Shown: positions 53,646 through 64,000 of the stretch, in pieces
Position numbering within the stretch: the stretch's first letter is position 1
Layout of the letters: each line of letters starts with the position of its first letter
NCBI GenBank assembly: GCA_014058105.1
Contig: JACGCM010000510.1
Coordinates: 1-64,000 of the forward strand
From: Kingdonia uniflora
Lineage: Eukaryota; Streptophyta; Magnoliopsida; Ranunculales; Circaeasteraceae
Direction of reading: 5' to 3'
DNA: 64,000 bases
The notes under the pieces: model-generated
The model's database searches: none
Told to the model about the DNA's origin: nothing
What the model saw: the letters and a program-made list of their open reading frames with translations, nothing else
Program-made: the position numbers and the translations under genes

Positions 53646-55004
53646 GGGGTTGCATCGAGAAATTTTTTAGGGCACCTGGTAAGCAAGAGAGGAATCGAAA
53701 TCAAACCAGAGCAGATCAAAGCACTTATGGCCATGCCATCACCACAAACTAAAAAAGATGTGCAAAAACTCGCTGGGAAGGTTGCAGCTCTTCACAGGTT
53801 TATCACAAAATCATATAATCAATGCAAACTACTTTACCTTCTTTTTCGGGGAGACCCGACACCAATGACAAAAAAGCAACCCAAAGAAATCATATGGACC
53901 CCAGAATGCGAATTGGCTTTTTAAGATCTCAAAAGATACTTGGGGCGTCCTCCAATAATAAGTATTCATGTGGATGGCGAAGTACTCACAATGTATTTAT
54001 CGATAACAAAATACTTAATCAGTTCCGTTCTTATTTGATAAGATAACGGAGTGAAAAAACCAATCTACTTCATCAACAAAACTCTCATGCCTGCTGAAAA
54101 AAGATATACAACAACTGAGAAGCAACTGCTATCCCTGGTGTACAGTTCCCATAAACTATGACCTTATTTCCAAGTGTATCCCGTCAAGATAATCACCAAA
54201 TTCCCCCTCAAACAAGTGCTTTCCAAAAAAGAAAAGTCTAGAAGGGTTCAACAATGGTCTGTCTTCCTAGGCGAATACGATATCTCCTTCGAGCCACAAA
54301 TATCAATTAAAGGACAAACGATAGCCGATTTCTTGGTAGATTTTTCTATAGAAGATCCTGACTATGAAGGACTCGAAGAAGTACTAGTCGATGACTCAAT
54401 TGCAGAACTAGATGCATGGTCAAAAAGTACAGGATGAAGTCTCTTTACAGATGGATCTGCATACAGGACCAAGAGGATTAGGGATTAGAATCGTTCTCGT
54501 GACACCATCAGACCACATAATTGAAAAGGCTCTCAAACTCCAATTTTATGTAACAAACAATGAAACGGAGTATGAGGCTATCTTGCATGGCCTATACCTC
54601 GCACTTAGACACTTGTAGCAGAAGAGTAGCTGTCTACGTGGACTCGTTACTCGTAGCCATTCAAAACATCGGGCAAAATGGTTGACTACGTTGCGCTGGT
54701 TGAAGAAAAAATGAAGAAATTCAAACAAGCCACAATCTCTTATTTACCAAGAGCAGAAAACCGCCATACCGATGCTCTAGCATACATTGCTACAATGCTC
54801 GAAGACAGTGAGAAGAGAGCACTAGATATCGAAGTAATCAAATATTCCAACCTCGACACAATCTATGCCATGCAAATCCAAGTTGCTGATGTTGACGATC
54901 CCAACGATTGGAGAAAGCCATTCCTTACATATTTCAATTCTAATACCATCCCCGACAGTAAGGACGAAACTCGGTCTCTGTTAGCAAAATATCCAAACAT
55001 CTAG
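53646..55004 (+). pseudogene. Gypsy 2 RT end and RNase H
   Basis: Continues RT directly after the copia target duplication with ASRNFLGHLVSKRGIEIKPE and PSPQTKKDVQKLAGKVAALH (53727-53924). RNase H follows: KPIYFINKTLMPAEKRYTTT, RRVQQWSVFLGEYDISFEPQ and SLFTDGSAYR (about 54435-54470). A later part (54678-55004) reads SYLPRAENRHTDALAYIATM. Several stops. Homology ends at 55004, before the integrase. Confidence 0.8.
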
Positions 55005-55098
55005 CCAAGTTTCTAGGTTGTAACCTAAGTTGTTCTATTCCAATGCATTCTTTAGAGTTTTTGAGATTTTATCTCCTCTCTAATCTTATAAGTTCTAT
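55003..55098 (+). repeat. Short LTR-like repeat, right copy
   Basis: Matches 37160-37257 with few differences and begins exactly where gypsy 2 stops. The end (CTATTAGG) no longer carries the CA of the left copy. Confidence 0.65.
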
Positions 55099-55143
55099 TA
55101 GGTTTGTGTGAGTTCCCCTAAACACATAAGAACTCACGCGCCT

Positions 55144-55310
55144 GGTGGAACTCTTAGAACATCCCCAACGGGGGGCATAAATAAACCACTCTTCAAACTC
55201 GCCCGGTTGTCAAAAATGCCTCACTAGGCTTAAAATAATGCTGCGACTAACAGAATGCCTCCACTCTCCATCACATCGTCCAAATATTCTTGAAACAGCC
55301 GTCAAAATAC
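55144..55310. repeat. Right half of the split old repeat
   Basis: Shares TTAGAACAT, GGCTTAAAA, AATGC and CATCACATCGTCCAA with 57930-58030 in the complete copy. Together with 36901-37085 it frames the nested block. Confidence 0.65.
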
Positions 55311-55599
55311 TTCAAAATAGACCGGCATGCTATTAACCAAATAAAAACAACTGCAAACCGTTTTTCATTTACCGAACTTAACTAACTACCTTTCGAGATT
55401 TTCTTCATAAAGAAAACGCTGTATTTTTCGAAAATAGCATTTTTCACTATTTTTAGGTAGTTTCGTTGATCCTAAAATAAGAAAAACTTCTAGATTAGAT
55501 GTTCTATTTCATAGAACTACTAGAATATTTTGAGGTATATTTAGGTTTTTAACAACTTAGAGATTTTCTATTCCTGTCAAAGTAAATAAGGACCTGCAG

Positions 55600-55607
55600 T
55601 ATATATA
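55600..55607 (+). promoter_or_regulatory. TATA box of the LRR gene
   Basis: TATATAGA about 95-100 bases before the start codon, a normal distance for a plant core promoter with a short leader. Confidence 0.6.
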
Positions 55608-55698
55608 GAAACGCAAATTATTATTGTTGCTTAAGTCTTATGTTTAATCTTCTCTCTTTGGACATCTAACCTTCATATCGCTCGATCCCCAGACAAGA

Positions 55699-57483
55699 AT
55701 GTTGGTCAGACAGCTCTCATGGATCCTTGTTATCTTCATCTTCATTGCAGTTGGAGAGTCGAAGATGACGGGATTAAGGGGAGGCTGCAATGGAAATGAC
55801 CTGAGAGGTCTGACTGCGTTCAAGTCTGGAATCCGTCACGATACTTCCGGGAGACTGGAGAAATGGGTTGGCAGAGATTGTTGCAAATGGGAAGGTGTAA
55901 CTTGCGAGAAAAAAGACAAGAACACGGTGAAAAGAGTATCGGAACTTCGCCTTCCGGGTTTAATTTCTGGTGATGATTTTATCATTGTAACATCAATGGA
56001 AGGTACATTATCTCCTTCTATAATATCCCTCTCTGCTCTTGAAGTCCTCGACCTTAGTAATCTCGTTAATATTTCTGGAATGATTCCACGTTCTATTGGG
56101 TCTAGTCTCCCAAACCTTCGACAGCTCCTTCTCAATGGTAATGAACTTACCGGTTTCATACCGGAAAGTATTAGTAACCTCTCAAAACTCGAAGATCTTC
56201 AATTGCATGAGAATCATTTATCGGGGACCCTTCCTTCGAGTCTTGGAAATCTTCAATACCTTAGAAGACTTTTTCTGCATTCGAACAAGTTTTCTGGTCA
56301 GATTCCGCCATCTCTTATGAAGTCAAAGAATTTATTGACGTTAGATCTTCACGGAAATAATCTCAAGGGCCGAATCCCGGAAAATATAGGAATGTTGAAA
56401 GATTTACGAAAACTTGATTTTTCGGACAATTCGTTGAGTGGAACTTTACCATCGTCTTTAAAAAACTTGACCTCCCTTTTTGAAATGTACTTAGAATTTA
56501 ATGTTCTCGAGGGGGAGCTCATAACATTACCACCGTCATTAGGATTTCTTAGGCTCGATGGCAACCGTCTGACCGGAAGAATACCTCCATTTTTTCAAAA
56601 TCTTGTATCTCTCCAAAAAGTTTCCCTTGCCAATAATAAGTTCCGCGGATCATTACCTTCTACTTTGGGAAGTCTATCACAACTTTACTTTCTAAATATT
56701 TCTAACAATCTCATTGAAGGACCCTTGCCTAATGAGATATCGTCCCTCCAAAATCTTCAAACGCTCGATCTTTCATTCAACCCTTTGAATCTATCTCCTA
56801 TTCCCGAATGGATTGGAGAACTGCCGGCTCTTTGCAGTATTTTCTTGGCAGGGTGTGGAATCAAAGGAGAACTTCCCGAGTTCCTGCAAAGTGTTCAGAG
56901 TCCGATATTCGAATTGGACTTGTCATCCAACAATCTTACTGGAGCATTACCAAACTGGCTTGGAGATCTCACTAGCCTCAGCTTATTGAACCTCTCAAGA
57001 AACTTTCTTGCTTCAAACTTGCCCAACTCTCTCGCACAGCTAAAGGATTTGGGTGTTCTTGATCTTCATTCAAACCGGCTAACTGGACCTATTGATCATA
57101 TTTTCACGATGCAAAAAAGTTCACTCAAGTATGTTGATCTTTCTCACAATAAATTGACAGGAGGATTGCCTGATTCGTTTAGAAAAATGGGGACACTGCA
57201 AAGTTTGGATTTGAGCTATAATAGATTGGGTTCTGACTTCCCTGCATCGTTGGGGTTAGTAAGTGCGCTAGAGAGGCTAAATATGCAGAAAAACAAGTTT
57301 ACAGGCGAGATACCAAATACGGTTTTGAAATTGGGAAACCTGAAAGAATTGAATTTATCAGATAATCTCTTAGTAGGAGAAATACCGAAGGGAAAACCTT
57401 TGAGTAGGTTTCCTAAGAGCTCATACTCTGGCAATAGAGGGCTGTGTGGGATACCCCTCGCCCCATGTAGGCCTGGGGTTTGA
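55699..57483 (+). CDS. Secreted leucine-rich repeat protein (LRR-RLP-like, no kinase)
   Basis: Intact single-exon gene of 594 residues. A signal peptide covers about residues 1-20 (hydrophobic LSWILVIFIFIAVGES). The LRRNT cap follows, with GGCNGNDLRGLTAFKSGI and CCKWEGVTC. About 18 plant-type LRRs of the LxxLxLxxNxLxGxIPxxLxx kind run from about residue 100 to 570. The C-terminal cap is YSGNRGLCGIPLAPC, and the chain ends five residues after it (RPGV). There is no transmembrane segment and no kinase, so the protein is predicted to be secreted to the cell wall/apoplast. Such proteins (FLOR1/DRT100/PGIP-like or soluble RLPs) bind ligands or partner receptors; the ligand is unknown. The start is supported by the signal peptide and the TATA box at 55600. 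No stop or frameshift, so it is probably functional. Confidence 0.9.
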   Translation: MLVRQLSWILVIFIFIAVGESKMTGLRGGCNGNDLRGLTAFKSGIRHDTSGRLEKWVGRDCCKWEGVTCEKKDKNTVKRVSELRLPGLISGDDFIIVTSMEGTLSPSIISLSALEVLDLSNLVNISGMIPRSIGSSLPNLRQLLLNGNELTGFIPESISNLSKLEDLQLHENHLSGTLPSSLGNLQYLRRLFLHSNKFSGQIPPSLMKSKNLLTLDLHGNNLKGRIPENIGMLKDLRKLDFSDNSLSGTLPSSLKNLTSLFEMYLEFNVLEGELITLPPSLGFLRLDGNRLTGRIPPFFQNLVSLQKVSLANNKFRGSLPSTLGSLSQLYFLNISNNLIEGPLPNEISSLQNLQTLDLSFNPLNLSPIPEWIGELPALCSIFLAGCGIKGELPEFLQSVQSPIFELDLSSNNLTGALPNWLGDLTSLSLLNLSRNFLASNLPNSLAQLKDLGVLDLHSNRLTGPIDHIFTMQKSSLKYVDLSHNKLTGGLPDSFRKMGTLQSLDLSYNRLGSDFPASLGLVSALERLNMQKNKFTGEIPNTVLKLGNLKELNLSDNLLVGEIPKGKPLSRFPKSSYSGNRGLCGIPLAPCRPGV

Positions 57484-57720
57484 AGCTAGTTCTTATGCAA
57501 GAGCTCATGAAACAATGGCCGCACGAGTTTTCTTTAAATGTATAGTGATTGTAATAGCTAGCCTAATGAAGATTGAATGGATCGATCCTATATTGAAACT
57601 GGCCACTTTTGATTATTGTGTCTACTAGTACTTATATTTCTTTCGCAAGTTACATCTAAGATGTTTGGAGCAACCATGCATAACATCGTCGTGGCAAAGT
57701 AATATCCGATAGAATGATTA
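57484..57720. other. 3' flank of the LRR gene
   Basis: No further coding content; it presumably holds the 3' untranslated region. No clear AATAAA signal was picked out. Confidence 0.5.
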
Positions 57721-58135
57721 TTATTATACTAGCGGGCTGGAAAATATTGACACAAAATTCCTGATGTAGAAACTGGCGATATATAAAAAAAATAACGCTT
57801 TTGAAGCACCACGTCTCTGTGAACCCAATCTGTCTGAAACCTACACACCATCCGAGTTACTTACACTCAAAACATTATCTCCAACTGCGGGAAACATAAC
57901 GAATTAAGGTTCACAGCTGCTCGAGATGCTTTTAGAACATTCCAATACTTTAGAAGGCTTAAAACAATGCAGCAACAAACTGGATGACGCCGCTGTCCAT
58001 CTCATCGTCCAATATGCTAAACAATTGTTGCCGCAAGTATTAAGATACCCACTGATTGTTTTTGGGTCCGGAGGCAAACGAAAGGGCAAAATCTTAGTAA
58101 GAGTGATTTTGTGATGCCCTTGCTGGGGATGCTCG
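57721..58135. repeat. Complete copy of the old dispersed repeat
   Basis: Contains both parts that are separated at 36901-37085 and 55144-55310: GCTGGAAAATATTGACAC to CCATCCGAGTTACT, then TTAGAACATTCC to CATCTCATCGTCCAA. The right end has GGGGATGCTC, possibly an inverted match to GAACATTCC, so the second half may be a MITE of its own. No open frame of significance. Confidence 0.6.
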
Positions 58136-58306
58136 TGTGACTACCGTCCTAGTCCTAGTCCTAGTATTATTATGAATCCCAAACTCTCTCTCTCTATTTT
58201 GGAGATTGAAGTTTCCAAACTTACTTTCTACTTAAATCTCCCAAAACTTGCACAAAAAAAACCCTAATTTCACTCTCACTCTCTCGACACCATTGATTTC
58301 TTCAAG

Positions 58307-61278
58307 ATGCGTCGCTCAACCAGGAAAACTGGTTCAAAGGATTCATCAGCTTCTGCCAATTCGACCCCTGCAGATCTCTTTCGATCTGGTAATTCCTCTC
58401 TTTTGACCTAATTTCGACGTATTTAGGACCAAATTTAACTTCATCATGTACTATTGTTGTTTGAATTCTTGTAGAGTGTGTGTGTGTGTTTTTTTTTTTT
58501 GGGTTTTTGAAGTGTTGAGTGGTTATTAGGATTTGGGGTTTACACAAGTAGGGTTGAAATTAGGATTTTGTGTTATTTTCTGAGTTAGTTGGAGCTTAGA
58601 GATGGTGTTTATGTTTGGTGGGAAGAGATTTTAATGCATAGGGGAAAGATTAAAGATGGGTATTTGAAGAGGTTTGGATATATCAGGTTAAAGTATATGA
58701 TTTGAGTTTGAGTTCGTTTAGGGGCTAATACATGCATGCATGAACTTCGCTTAGCTGCTAAAGAGTCATGATGTAATTTTAATTGTGCTCGAAGAATAGA
58801 TTGGGATTGGGATTGGGATTGGGTTGGCCAATTTTATGCAAAGGTTGCGGCGGGGGGAATATTGGTGTAATTTGGATATTTTGTATGCAATGTATGATAA
58901 ACCTTTTAGAGGATTTCGTGAATTTTGCTGATCAAAAATAGCTTTTAAGCACAGGGAACATCTTTCATAATGTATTATAGATGAAAGAGAAGTCATTCAA
59001 TGAAATAGAAACACGGAAGTTCTTAGAATCACTGATGTGCGAGCATGTATTGTTTGCCCGAGTAAGCTCACGAAAAGGACTGTGGTTGTCAAAAAGGTGT
59101 ACATTGGGCACTGCTATTGCTGTTGGATGTTTGCTGATTGCCTAAATACATTTGTTGGGTCTTCGAGTTTATAAAGGTTTCAAAAAAGAAATTGACCGTG
59201 TTTATTTCTCCGGAAAAAGATGGACCGAGGAAAGTTAAGAGAGAAAAATTTGGAGTTAAAGTTGTGCATTCTTTACAGAGAGATTTTTTTGGTCTTCTCT
59301 TATTTTTATTTTCTTTCTTTCTCTGGGAGTATTATTTAAAGGAGATAGAGTGAGATTGAGATCTATAACTTCAATCTCTTGCAAATTAATAGTGAGTTCA
59401 TCGTGTTTGTCAAGTGGGTTTCTGGTTTTGTGCTTTCCACTCATATATTATGTTCCCGTGTGATTGCTTCAGATCCCGATATTCTCTGATTTACTTTTTC
59501 GAGCACATAATATAATAACAATTAACAAGCGATCAACCAACTCTTTGTATTGTTTCTTATCTCTTTTGTTTGCATGCTGGCACCTTAATTTTGCATATCT
59601 TCAGAATTTATTATAGTGGAGATTTTACTATTATTCATTATCCTAATTATTTTCGTCAATTGACGAATACCCAGTTTATAGTTACCGTTGCCAAAACCTT
59701 CATTGCACTCATCTCCTTTTGACACCCTTTGCACCCCTTAAACTCAAGTTCCTTTTAAGTGTAACAATAAACATTCGGGTAGGCAAGTGACTCTTTGTTT
59801 GGCGACAGCTGCGGTAAGTGAAGGAGTCTCTAATGGTTTCATAATATAACCTTGTACTCATATCTGGCTGATATTAGTTACGAAATGTAGGAACATGATT
59901 AAAGCAATTTTTGTTTGTGAGTGAAATATGCTACCAGATTTTGTCAGAGATCCCTCCTAGAAGTACCCTTGCACAATAATATATTATTTCCCATCTCTGT
60001 GCCACTTGGTCGATTTTTGTATGGATGTTAATATCCACATTGATAAGTGATTGCAATCTACATAAAATAATGTTTAAAATATTTAACTTCTTCGATATAA
60101 AAATTCAAATTCCGATTTGCATGTTCTCTATATGAAGAAACCTTGGGTTGCCACGCTCATCGTGGAGATTGTATTCTTAAAGCATCTTTTAGCGCTAAAT
60201 CCGAAGAACCCTAGGAGCAAAGCTTTCCTCTGTTCCTGCAATCATGAAAAAAATCCTTACGAAGCTCTATACCTATGATGAAGCTCATACTGCTTAATCG
60301 CAAAAAATGGGTTGCCCTTCTTTATTTATTGTTGTAAGTCTAGGATCTTCTATTCCTATTAGAACAATCTCTCTTAGTCCATTCAGGCTGCCTAGACTAA
60401 GTTAGCTTTCTGGATTTGCCCCCATCCTTCCCTCCCAAAAAAATAGCTGGATGTTGCTGACTTTAGGTTGTCCTCCCTAACATAAACAATTCGGACAGCA
60501 CCTAATATAGAAGTCATGAGCACAAATTTTGGGGAGGCCATTATGATAAAAGTTCCGCGAAACTCCTCATACCTATTTGGAATCTCCATTTTTCTATATT
60601 GCATAGTCCGTCCAAGTCTCTAACGATGTGAAGTACCCATGTCGGACCCCAAAGCCACATGTCGGACCCATGTCGGTCCTAAGGCCACATTGACACTTCT
60701 GATCTTTCTCTTCGTTTTTAATGTATTATTTTACTCGTCCTAACTCCAAGCTGTCTATCTACATCTATCACCGACTCACTAATTCTTTCCTTTGCTAGAA
60801 ATATCTTTTGCATAAATACAAAGCTAAATATTTCAACTCTTTATTCTTAGGTAGATTGTATATCATAAATACAAAGCTAAATATTTCAACTCTATATTCT
60901 TAGGTAAATTATACTTTGACTATCATCCTCCTACTATCTCTTAATGTATAACATTTGTTATGAACAAGTAGGAGTGTATAGCATGCAATCCAGCAGTCCT
61001 GCTTTTGTTTTTACTGATCTTCAAACTCTGTTCCAGTGTCATATATTTATTTAATTGAGCACAGATGTTAGCCTTTAGTGGAGCTGATGTCTTTTGAATT
61101 TCCAATTAGTTTTTACTCTTTGTTGTGGGCCTATCGATTTATTTCCCTTAACTTGTATTGTATTCTAATTAATATGCCTGACTTGTTGCTCAGCCTCAAG
61201 CAAAGCTATTAGCAAGGAACTGGAGCGGATTGACCACCTTTTCAATTCTTATGCAGATAAATCCTCTGGAATGATAGA
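58307..61278 (+). CDS. DCN1-like protein, exons 1-2 (rest beyond the window)
   Basis: Exon 1 (58307-58388) starts MRRSTRKTGSKDSSASANST then PADLFRS and ends CGATCTG/GTAATT. Exon 2 (61194-61278), after TTGCTCAG, restores ASSKAISKELERIDHLFNSY then ADKSSGMI and ends at GA/GTATG. The joined N-terminus of about 55 residues matches plant DCN1-like (defective in cullin neddylation) proteins, scaffold-type E3s that promote attachment of NEDD8/RUB to cullins. The next residues in the family, D-P-E-G-I-E, fit the split codon at the exon 2 end. The cullin-binding PONY domain must lie in later exons, outside the window. Intron 1 is 2.8 kb; intron 2 is invaded by LTR elements. The upstream leader is CT-rich. 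No coding damage is seen in these exons. Confidence 0.8.
58389..61193. other. Intron 1 of the DCN1-like gene
   Basis: AT-rich intron with no gene. It contains a short GGGATT-type repeat (about 58799-58826) and a 53-bp tandem duplication (60811-60912). Open frames within it (59138-59353, 60392-60604) are short, without domains. Confidence 0.65.
60811..60912. repeat. 53-bp tandem duplication in intron 1
   Basis: Two copies beginning CATAAATACAAAGCTAAAT at 60811 and 60864, with a few differences at the end of each unit. Confidence 0.8.
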
Positions 61279-61383
61279 GTATGTTTACTCCATCCAAATA
61301 TATATCTGCAATATCGAAATTTGCATGCTAGGATGTTAAATATTTGATTTTTTTTTATCTTGCTAGCAGTTGCTAGCAACTAC

Positions 61384-61540
61384 TGTTGGAGTGTATGTGT
61401 GTAACTACACATATCTACTTTAGTTCCACATTGGGTAGGAATAGAAGTAGCTTAGAGAACCCATATTATATAAAGGAGGCTAGGTTGTAATCTATTATCA
61501 ACTTAAGAGTGAATAAACTTTCCTCTTATTTACTTCTACA
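61384..61540 (+). repeat. Short 5' LTR of a copia/TRIM-type element in intron 2
   Basis: 157 bases, TGTTGGAGTGTATG to TTACTTCTACA, followed directly by a perfect primer site. It contains TATATAAAGG (about 61468), a TATA box. The length fits Ale-type copia or TRIM LTRs. The 3' LTR is not in the window. Confidence 0.75.
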
Positions 61541-61554
61541 TGGTATCAGAGCGG
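61541..61554 (+). other. tRNA-Met primer binding site
   Basis: TGGTATCAGAGCGG, the canonical plant copia/TRIM primer site complementary to the initiator tRNA-Met 3' end. Confidence 0.85.
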
Positions 61555-61807
61555 ATATGTTCTTGAAGACAACTTAAAGTTTCGTCGCTTCCGGCGGCGG
61601 CGGCAAGGATGACGCAAGTAGTCGAGTTTTGTTTGTGAAGCTTCAATTGGATTCTTCGGTGAGATCTGAAACTCTGAAGCGATTTTGGTGATCCGTATTC
61701 CTATTCTAATTTGGATCTCTCTCTATCAATTTTGCACTCGATTCTATTTTCTTGTTTTCGTGAAAGGTGATTTTCCGTTTTTATTTGGTTCCTATCGCGA
61801 GATGCGA

Positions 61808-64000
61808 TGTCACACCCCCAAAATTGGCTTCTTAATAATCTATTAAGAACGCGAATTCTGAGGTGTAACGTCGGGCATCCCAAAGATGAACCCCAAAAGA
61901 CGTACTACAATTTTAATAAATCGTAAATACATCTACAACACTATGAAACTACGCAGCGGAAGAAAATCTAAAAGAGATAGAAAATGATTACCAACAGGTA
62001 ACTAGAATTTCATAATTGGCAAGCCAGCACGCTCTAACTCACTATCATCGCTACCACAACGATTCACCTGAAAAAGTATATGCACAAGGCGTCAGCAAGC
62101 AATGCCGAGAAAGTACAAATATCCAAGGTCATAAGACATGACAAACCAAGATAATCATCGAAAAGAGACACGAAGAACCGAACAAAATTATATGAGAAAA
62201 TCAACTGAGCTACGAGCCTTAAAGAAGGCGGTCTAAGTAAAACTAGGAATCCCAATATAATAACAATGATATCAACGATAGCCTAAACTTAGATCTAACT
62301 ACTACGACCTAAGAGGTACGGTAGATGTGGAAAGAGAATTTGGAAGTCAAGTACACAAGGTCACTTTTAATTCAGTGGGACTACACTCTCGCACCTTTCC
62401 GTAATTAACAGAAACGTATCCCTTATTGTCGAGCCAGGGATTAGCGGATTCCTTTTTATTGAGCCAGAAATTAGCGGGTAACGCACCTGATCAGGGTGTT
62501 TAAGGAGTTTCAACCTACAAGTCTAAAGCCTGATTTATTTTCACTTTTAGGGATCTAAGCCCACGGGATGCTCGCGAAGCATGCAGCCGAGAAGTAACAC
62601 GAAAATAATTTAGGGACTTAAAACCCTAGGACAGTGACTTTTGTTTAGGGAATCGAACCCAAGGACCGTAACGGCATAGCCCTACTGTGTACAAATAACT
62701 CGAAGTCGCCCAACGGAATGGAAAATATGAAGTTAGAATCCAAGAAGAATCAAATGATTTGTCTGCCCCTGCCTAATCATCATCTGAAACTATATCGAAA
62801 GACCTACTGCTCTTACAACCAGATGATCTATCTACCCTCACTTTAATAACAAATGGGGACTCGATCAAATGAAGTAAAGCTCCAACATCCAATGATCTAT
62901 CTGTCAATATGACTCTATCGTAAGGAAGTCTTAAACATGAAAGCGAATATAAGTCGCGACCTATCGACTCGTGAAAAATCCATAGTTACGTTTAACTATC
63001 ACGGAAGACATACCAAGGAATTATCTAAGTTGTTCTAGAATTACATACTCGCCCCTAATGTCATAAATGATTCATGGTCTCTCTTAGACAACTCAAACTT
63101 ACAATACTAATCTAACGAAAAATGGTGCCAATACTACGCTACCGTGTCCAAAGTAAACATCGATGATTCTTACACTAACATAATGTCTATCAATGATTAT
63201 AAGACTACTCTCGTATAACTATTTACAATAGGAAGAAAACTAACGGTGTCCAAACACTGAACCAACCAGATGAAATAACCCGCAGTCAACTCCACCCAAT
63301 GAGACTATGCACCATCTATATCCTCAAGAAACTAATATGAAACTTAATAGTCCGGCCTTAATAAGATGCCTAACAACAACCGTACTTACCACCATTAATC
63401 ACCATGACATATTAATGATATTCCATCTTTATATTCTCAAACTCAAATCTAGGCATAACTAAACATGTCATAAAGTCTAAACCATAAACTCATTACCTAC
63501 AGTTCAGGAGTTTATTAACCATTACTAGTATTCCTATCAATGATTCAATGTTAAGATAAAGCTATTAAAGATCTGAGAACAATCACTATGCAAATCTAAA
63601 CTTTGAACAATACATCATTGTGCAAATGCCAATAATGTCGGCTATCCTATATTCATGGAAGTATATGAGAATGTTATTTACTCGATCCTAAACCCTTTAA
63701 CACCCTAATAGGATGGAATACTCTACAACATGACAAGATGAAATGATCCATGACTAAACTCCTACCATAACCCAAATTGGAGTATGGTAATATATATCCT
63801 ATATGAGCATCACATCAACACTTCATACTATGAGTACTACTAAGTTTGTAACAATGAAATCAAGCTTAATAGGAACAACTAAAGCCTTGCTAACAAGTCC
63901 AGATGCGTCCCTACATTCAGTTCCAACCCAAACACCACAACATCATCATATCGTGATCTAAGGTTAGCTAGCCTGTTCATGATGTGATGAGTTTCTCTAA
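61808..64000. mobile_element. Long LTR beginning TGTCACACCCCC, runs off the window
   Basis: Starts TGTCACACCCCCAAA inside the internal region of the short-LTR element, 250 bases after its primer site. The start matches the TGTCACACCC class of plant gypsy LTRs. No coding frame is present to the end of the window, as expected for a long LTR. Includes a short internal repeat (TTGTCGAGCCAGGGATTAGC and TTGAGCCAGAAATTAGCGG at about 62427-62480). Alternatively the short element simply contains this non-coding DNA. Confidence 0.5.

Larger units (their letters stand above)
38071..55004 (+). mobile_element. Ty3/gypsy LTR retrotransposon 2, 3'-truncated, host of LINE and copia insertions
   Basis: Plus-strand element with a 5' LTR (about 38071-38438), primer site, gag, protease, RT and RNase H. 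It stops at 55004, before the integrase, and has no 3' LTR. It is cut in gag by the LINE 39453-45300 and in RT by the copia element 47355-53645. The sequence on the two sides of each insertion joins again in the same frame. Sequence style matches Tat-like gypsy elements, as does gypsy 1. Confidence 0.85.

Noticed and set aside
58799..58826. Interstitial telomere repeat
   Set aside because: The unit is TTGGGA and not the plant TTTAGGG; a short microsatellite is the simpler reading.

Overview
The window is nuclear DNA from a flowering plant, most likely a eudicot. The evidence is intron-containing plant genes (a DCN1-like neddylation gene, a plant LRR protein) set in a dense nest of plant transposable elements of nearly every major order. 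Most long reading frames belong to decayed transposons. Only two host genes look intact or potentially functional, both at the right end.

Left part (1-13.9 kb): a short unassigned stretch with a perfect E2F-type palindrome, then a minus-strand LINE fragment cut at 2150 by a large CACTA (En/Spm) element. The left CACTA terminus starts at 2151 with CACTACAAGAA. Its transposase (tnp2-like) and tnpA-like genes are on the minus strand at 6.6-12.9 kb. Between these genes and the terminus lie spliced fragments of host genes in the same orientation: a Mur-ligase (MurD-like) C-terminus, an ABHD17-like hydrolase piece and unidentified exons. Another host-like exon lies upstream of the transposase. This looks like a gene-capturing CACTA.

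13.9-36.8 kb: a Mutator-like element (MULE) with convergent genes, a decayed ULP-type cysteine protease on the plus strand and a mudrA transposase on the minus strand. Introns of both genes are filled with a degenerate TTTGTCATTTGTT-type repeat that lies in the sense direction of each gene. The MULE is interrupted by a 12.7-kb Ty3/gypsy element (23518-36248, Tat-like, minus strand) with LTRs, PBS, PPT, decayed gag-pol and a long antisense reading region on the plus strand. That gypsy element carries a tandem repeat split by a solo-LTR-like insertion, and a hAT-type MITE with tRNA-like A and B boxes.

36.9-55.3 kb: an old dispersed repeat is split by a nested block. In order the block holds a short LTR with a tRNA-Met-like primer site, a broken fragment of a VFB/SKIP2-like F-box gene, and a second plus-strand gypsy element (38.1-55.0 kb). 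The gypsy element is itself interrupted by a complete L1-type LINE (39453-45300, 12-bp target duplication) and by a complete Ty1/copia element (47355-53645, perfect 5-bp target duplication GGGGT).

55.3-64 kb: an intact single-exon gene for a secreted LRR protein (55699-57483), a complete second copy of the old repeat, then the first two exons of a DCN1-like gene (58307-61278). The second intron of that gene has been entered by a short-LTR copia-type element with a perfect TGGTATCAGAGC primer site, itself entered by a longer LTR that starts TGTCACACC and runs off the window. No CRISPR array, rRNA or genuine tRNA gene was seen.
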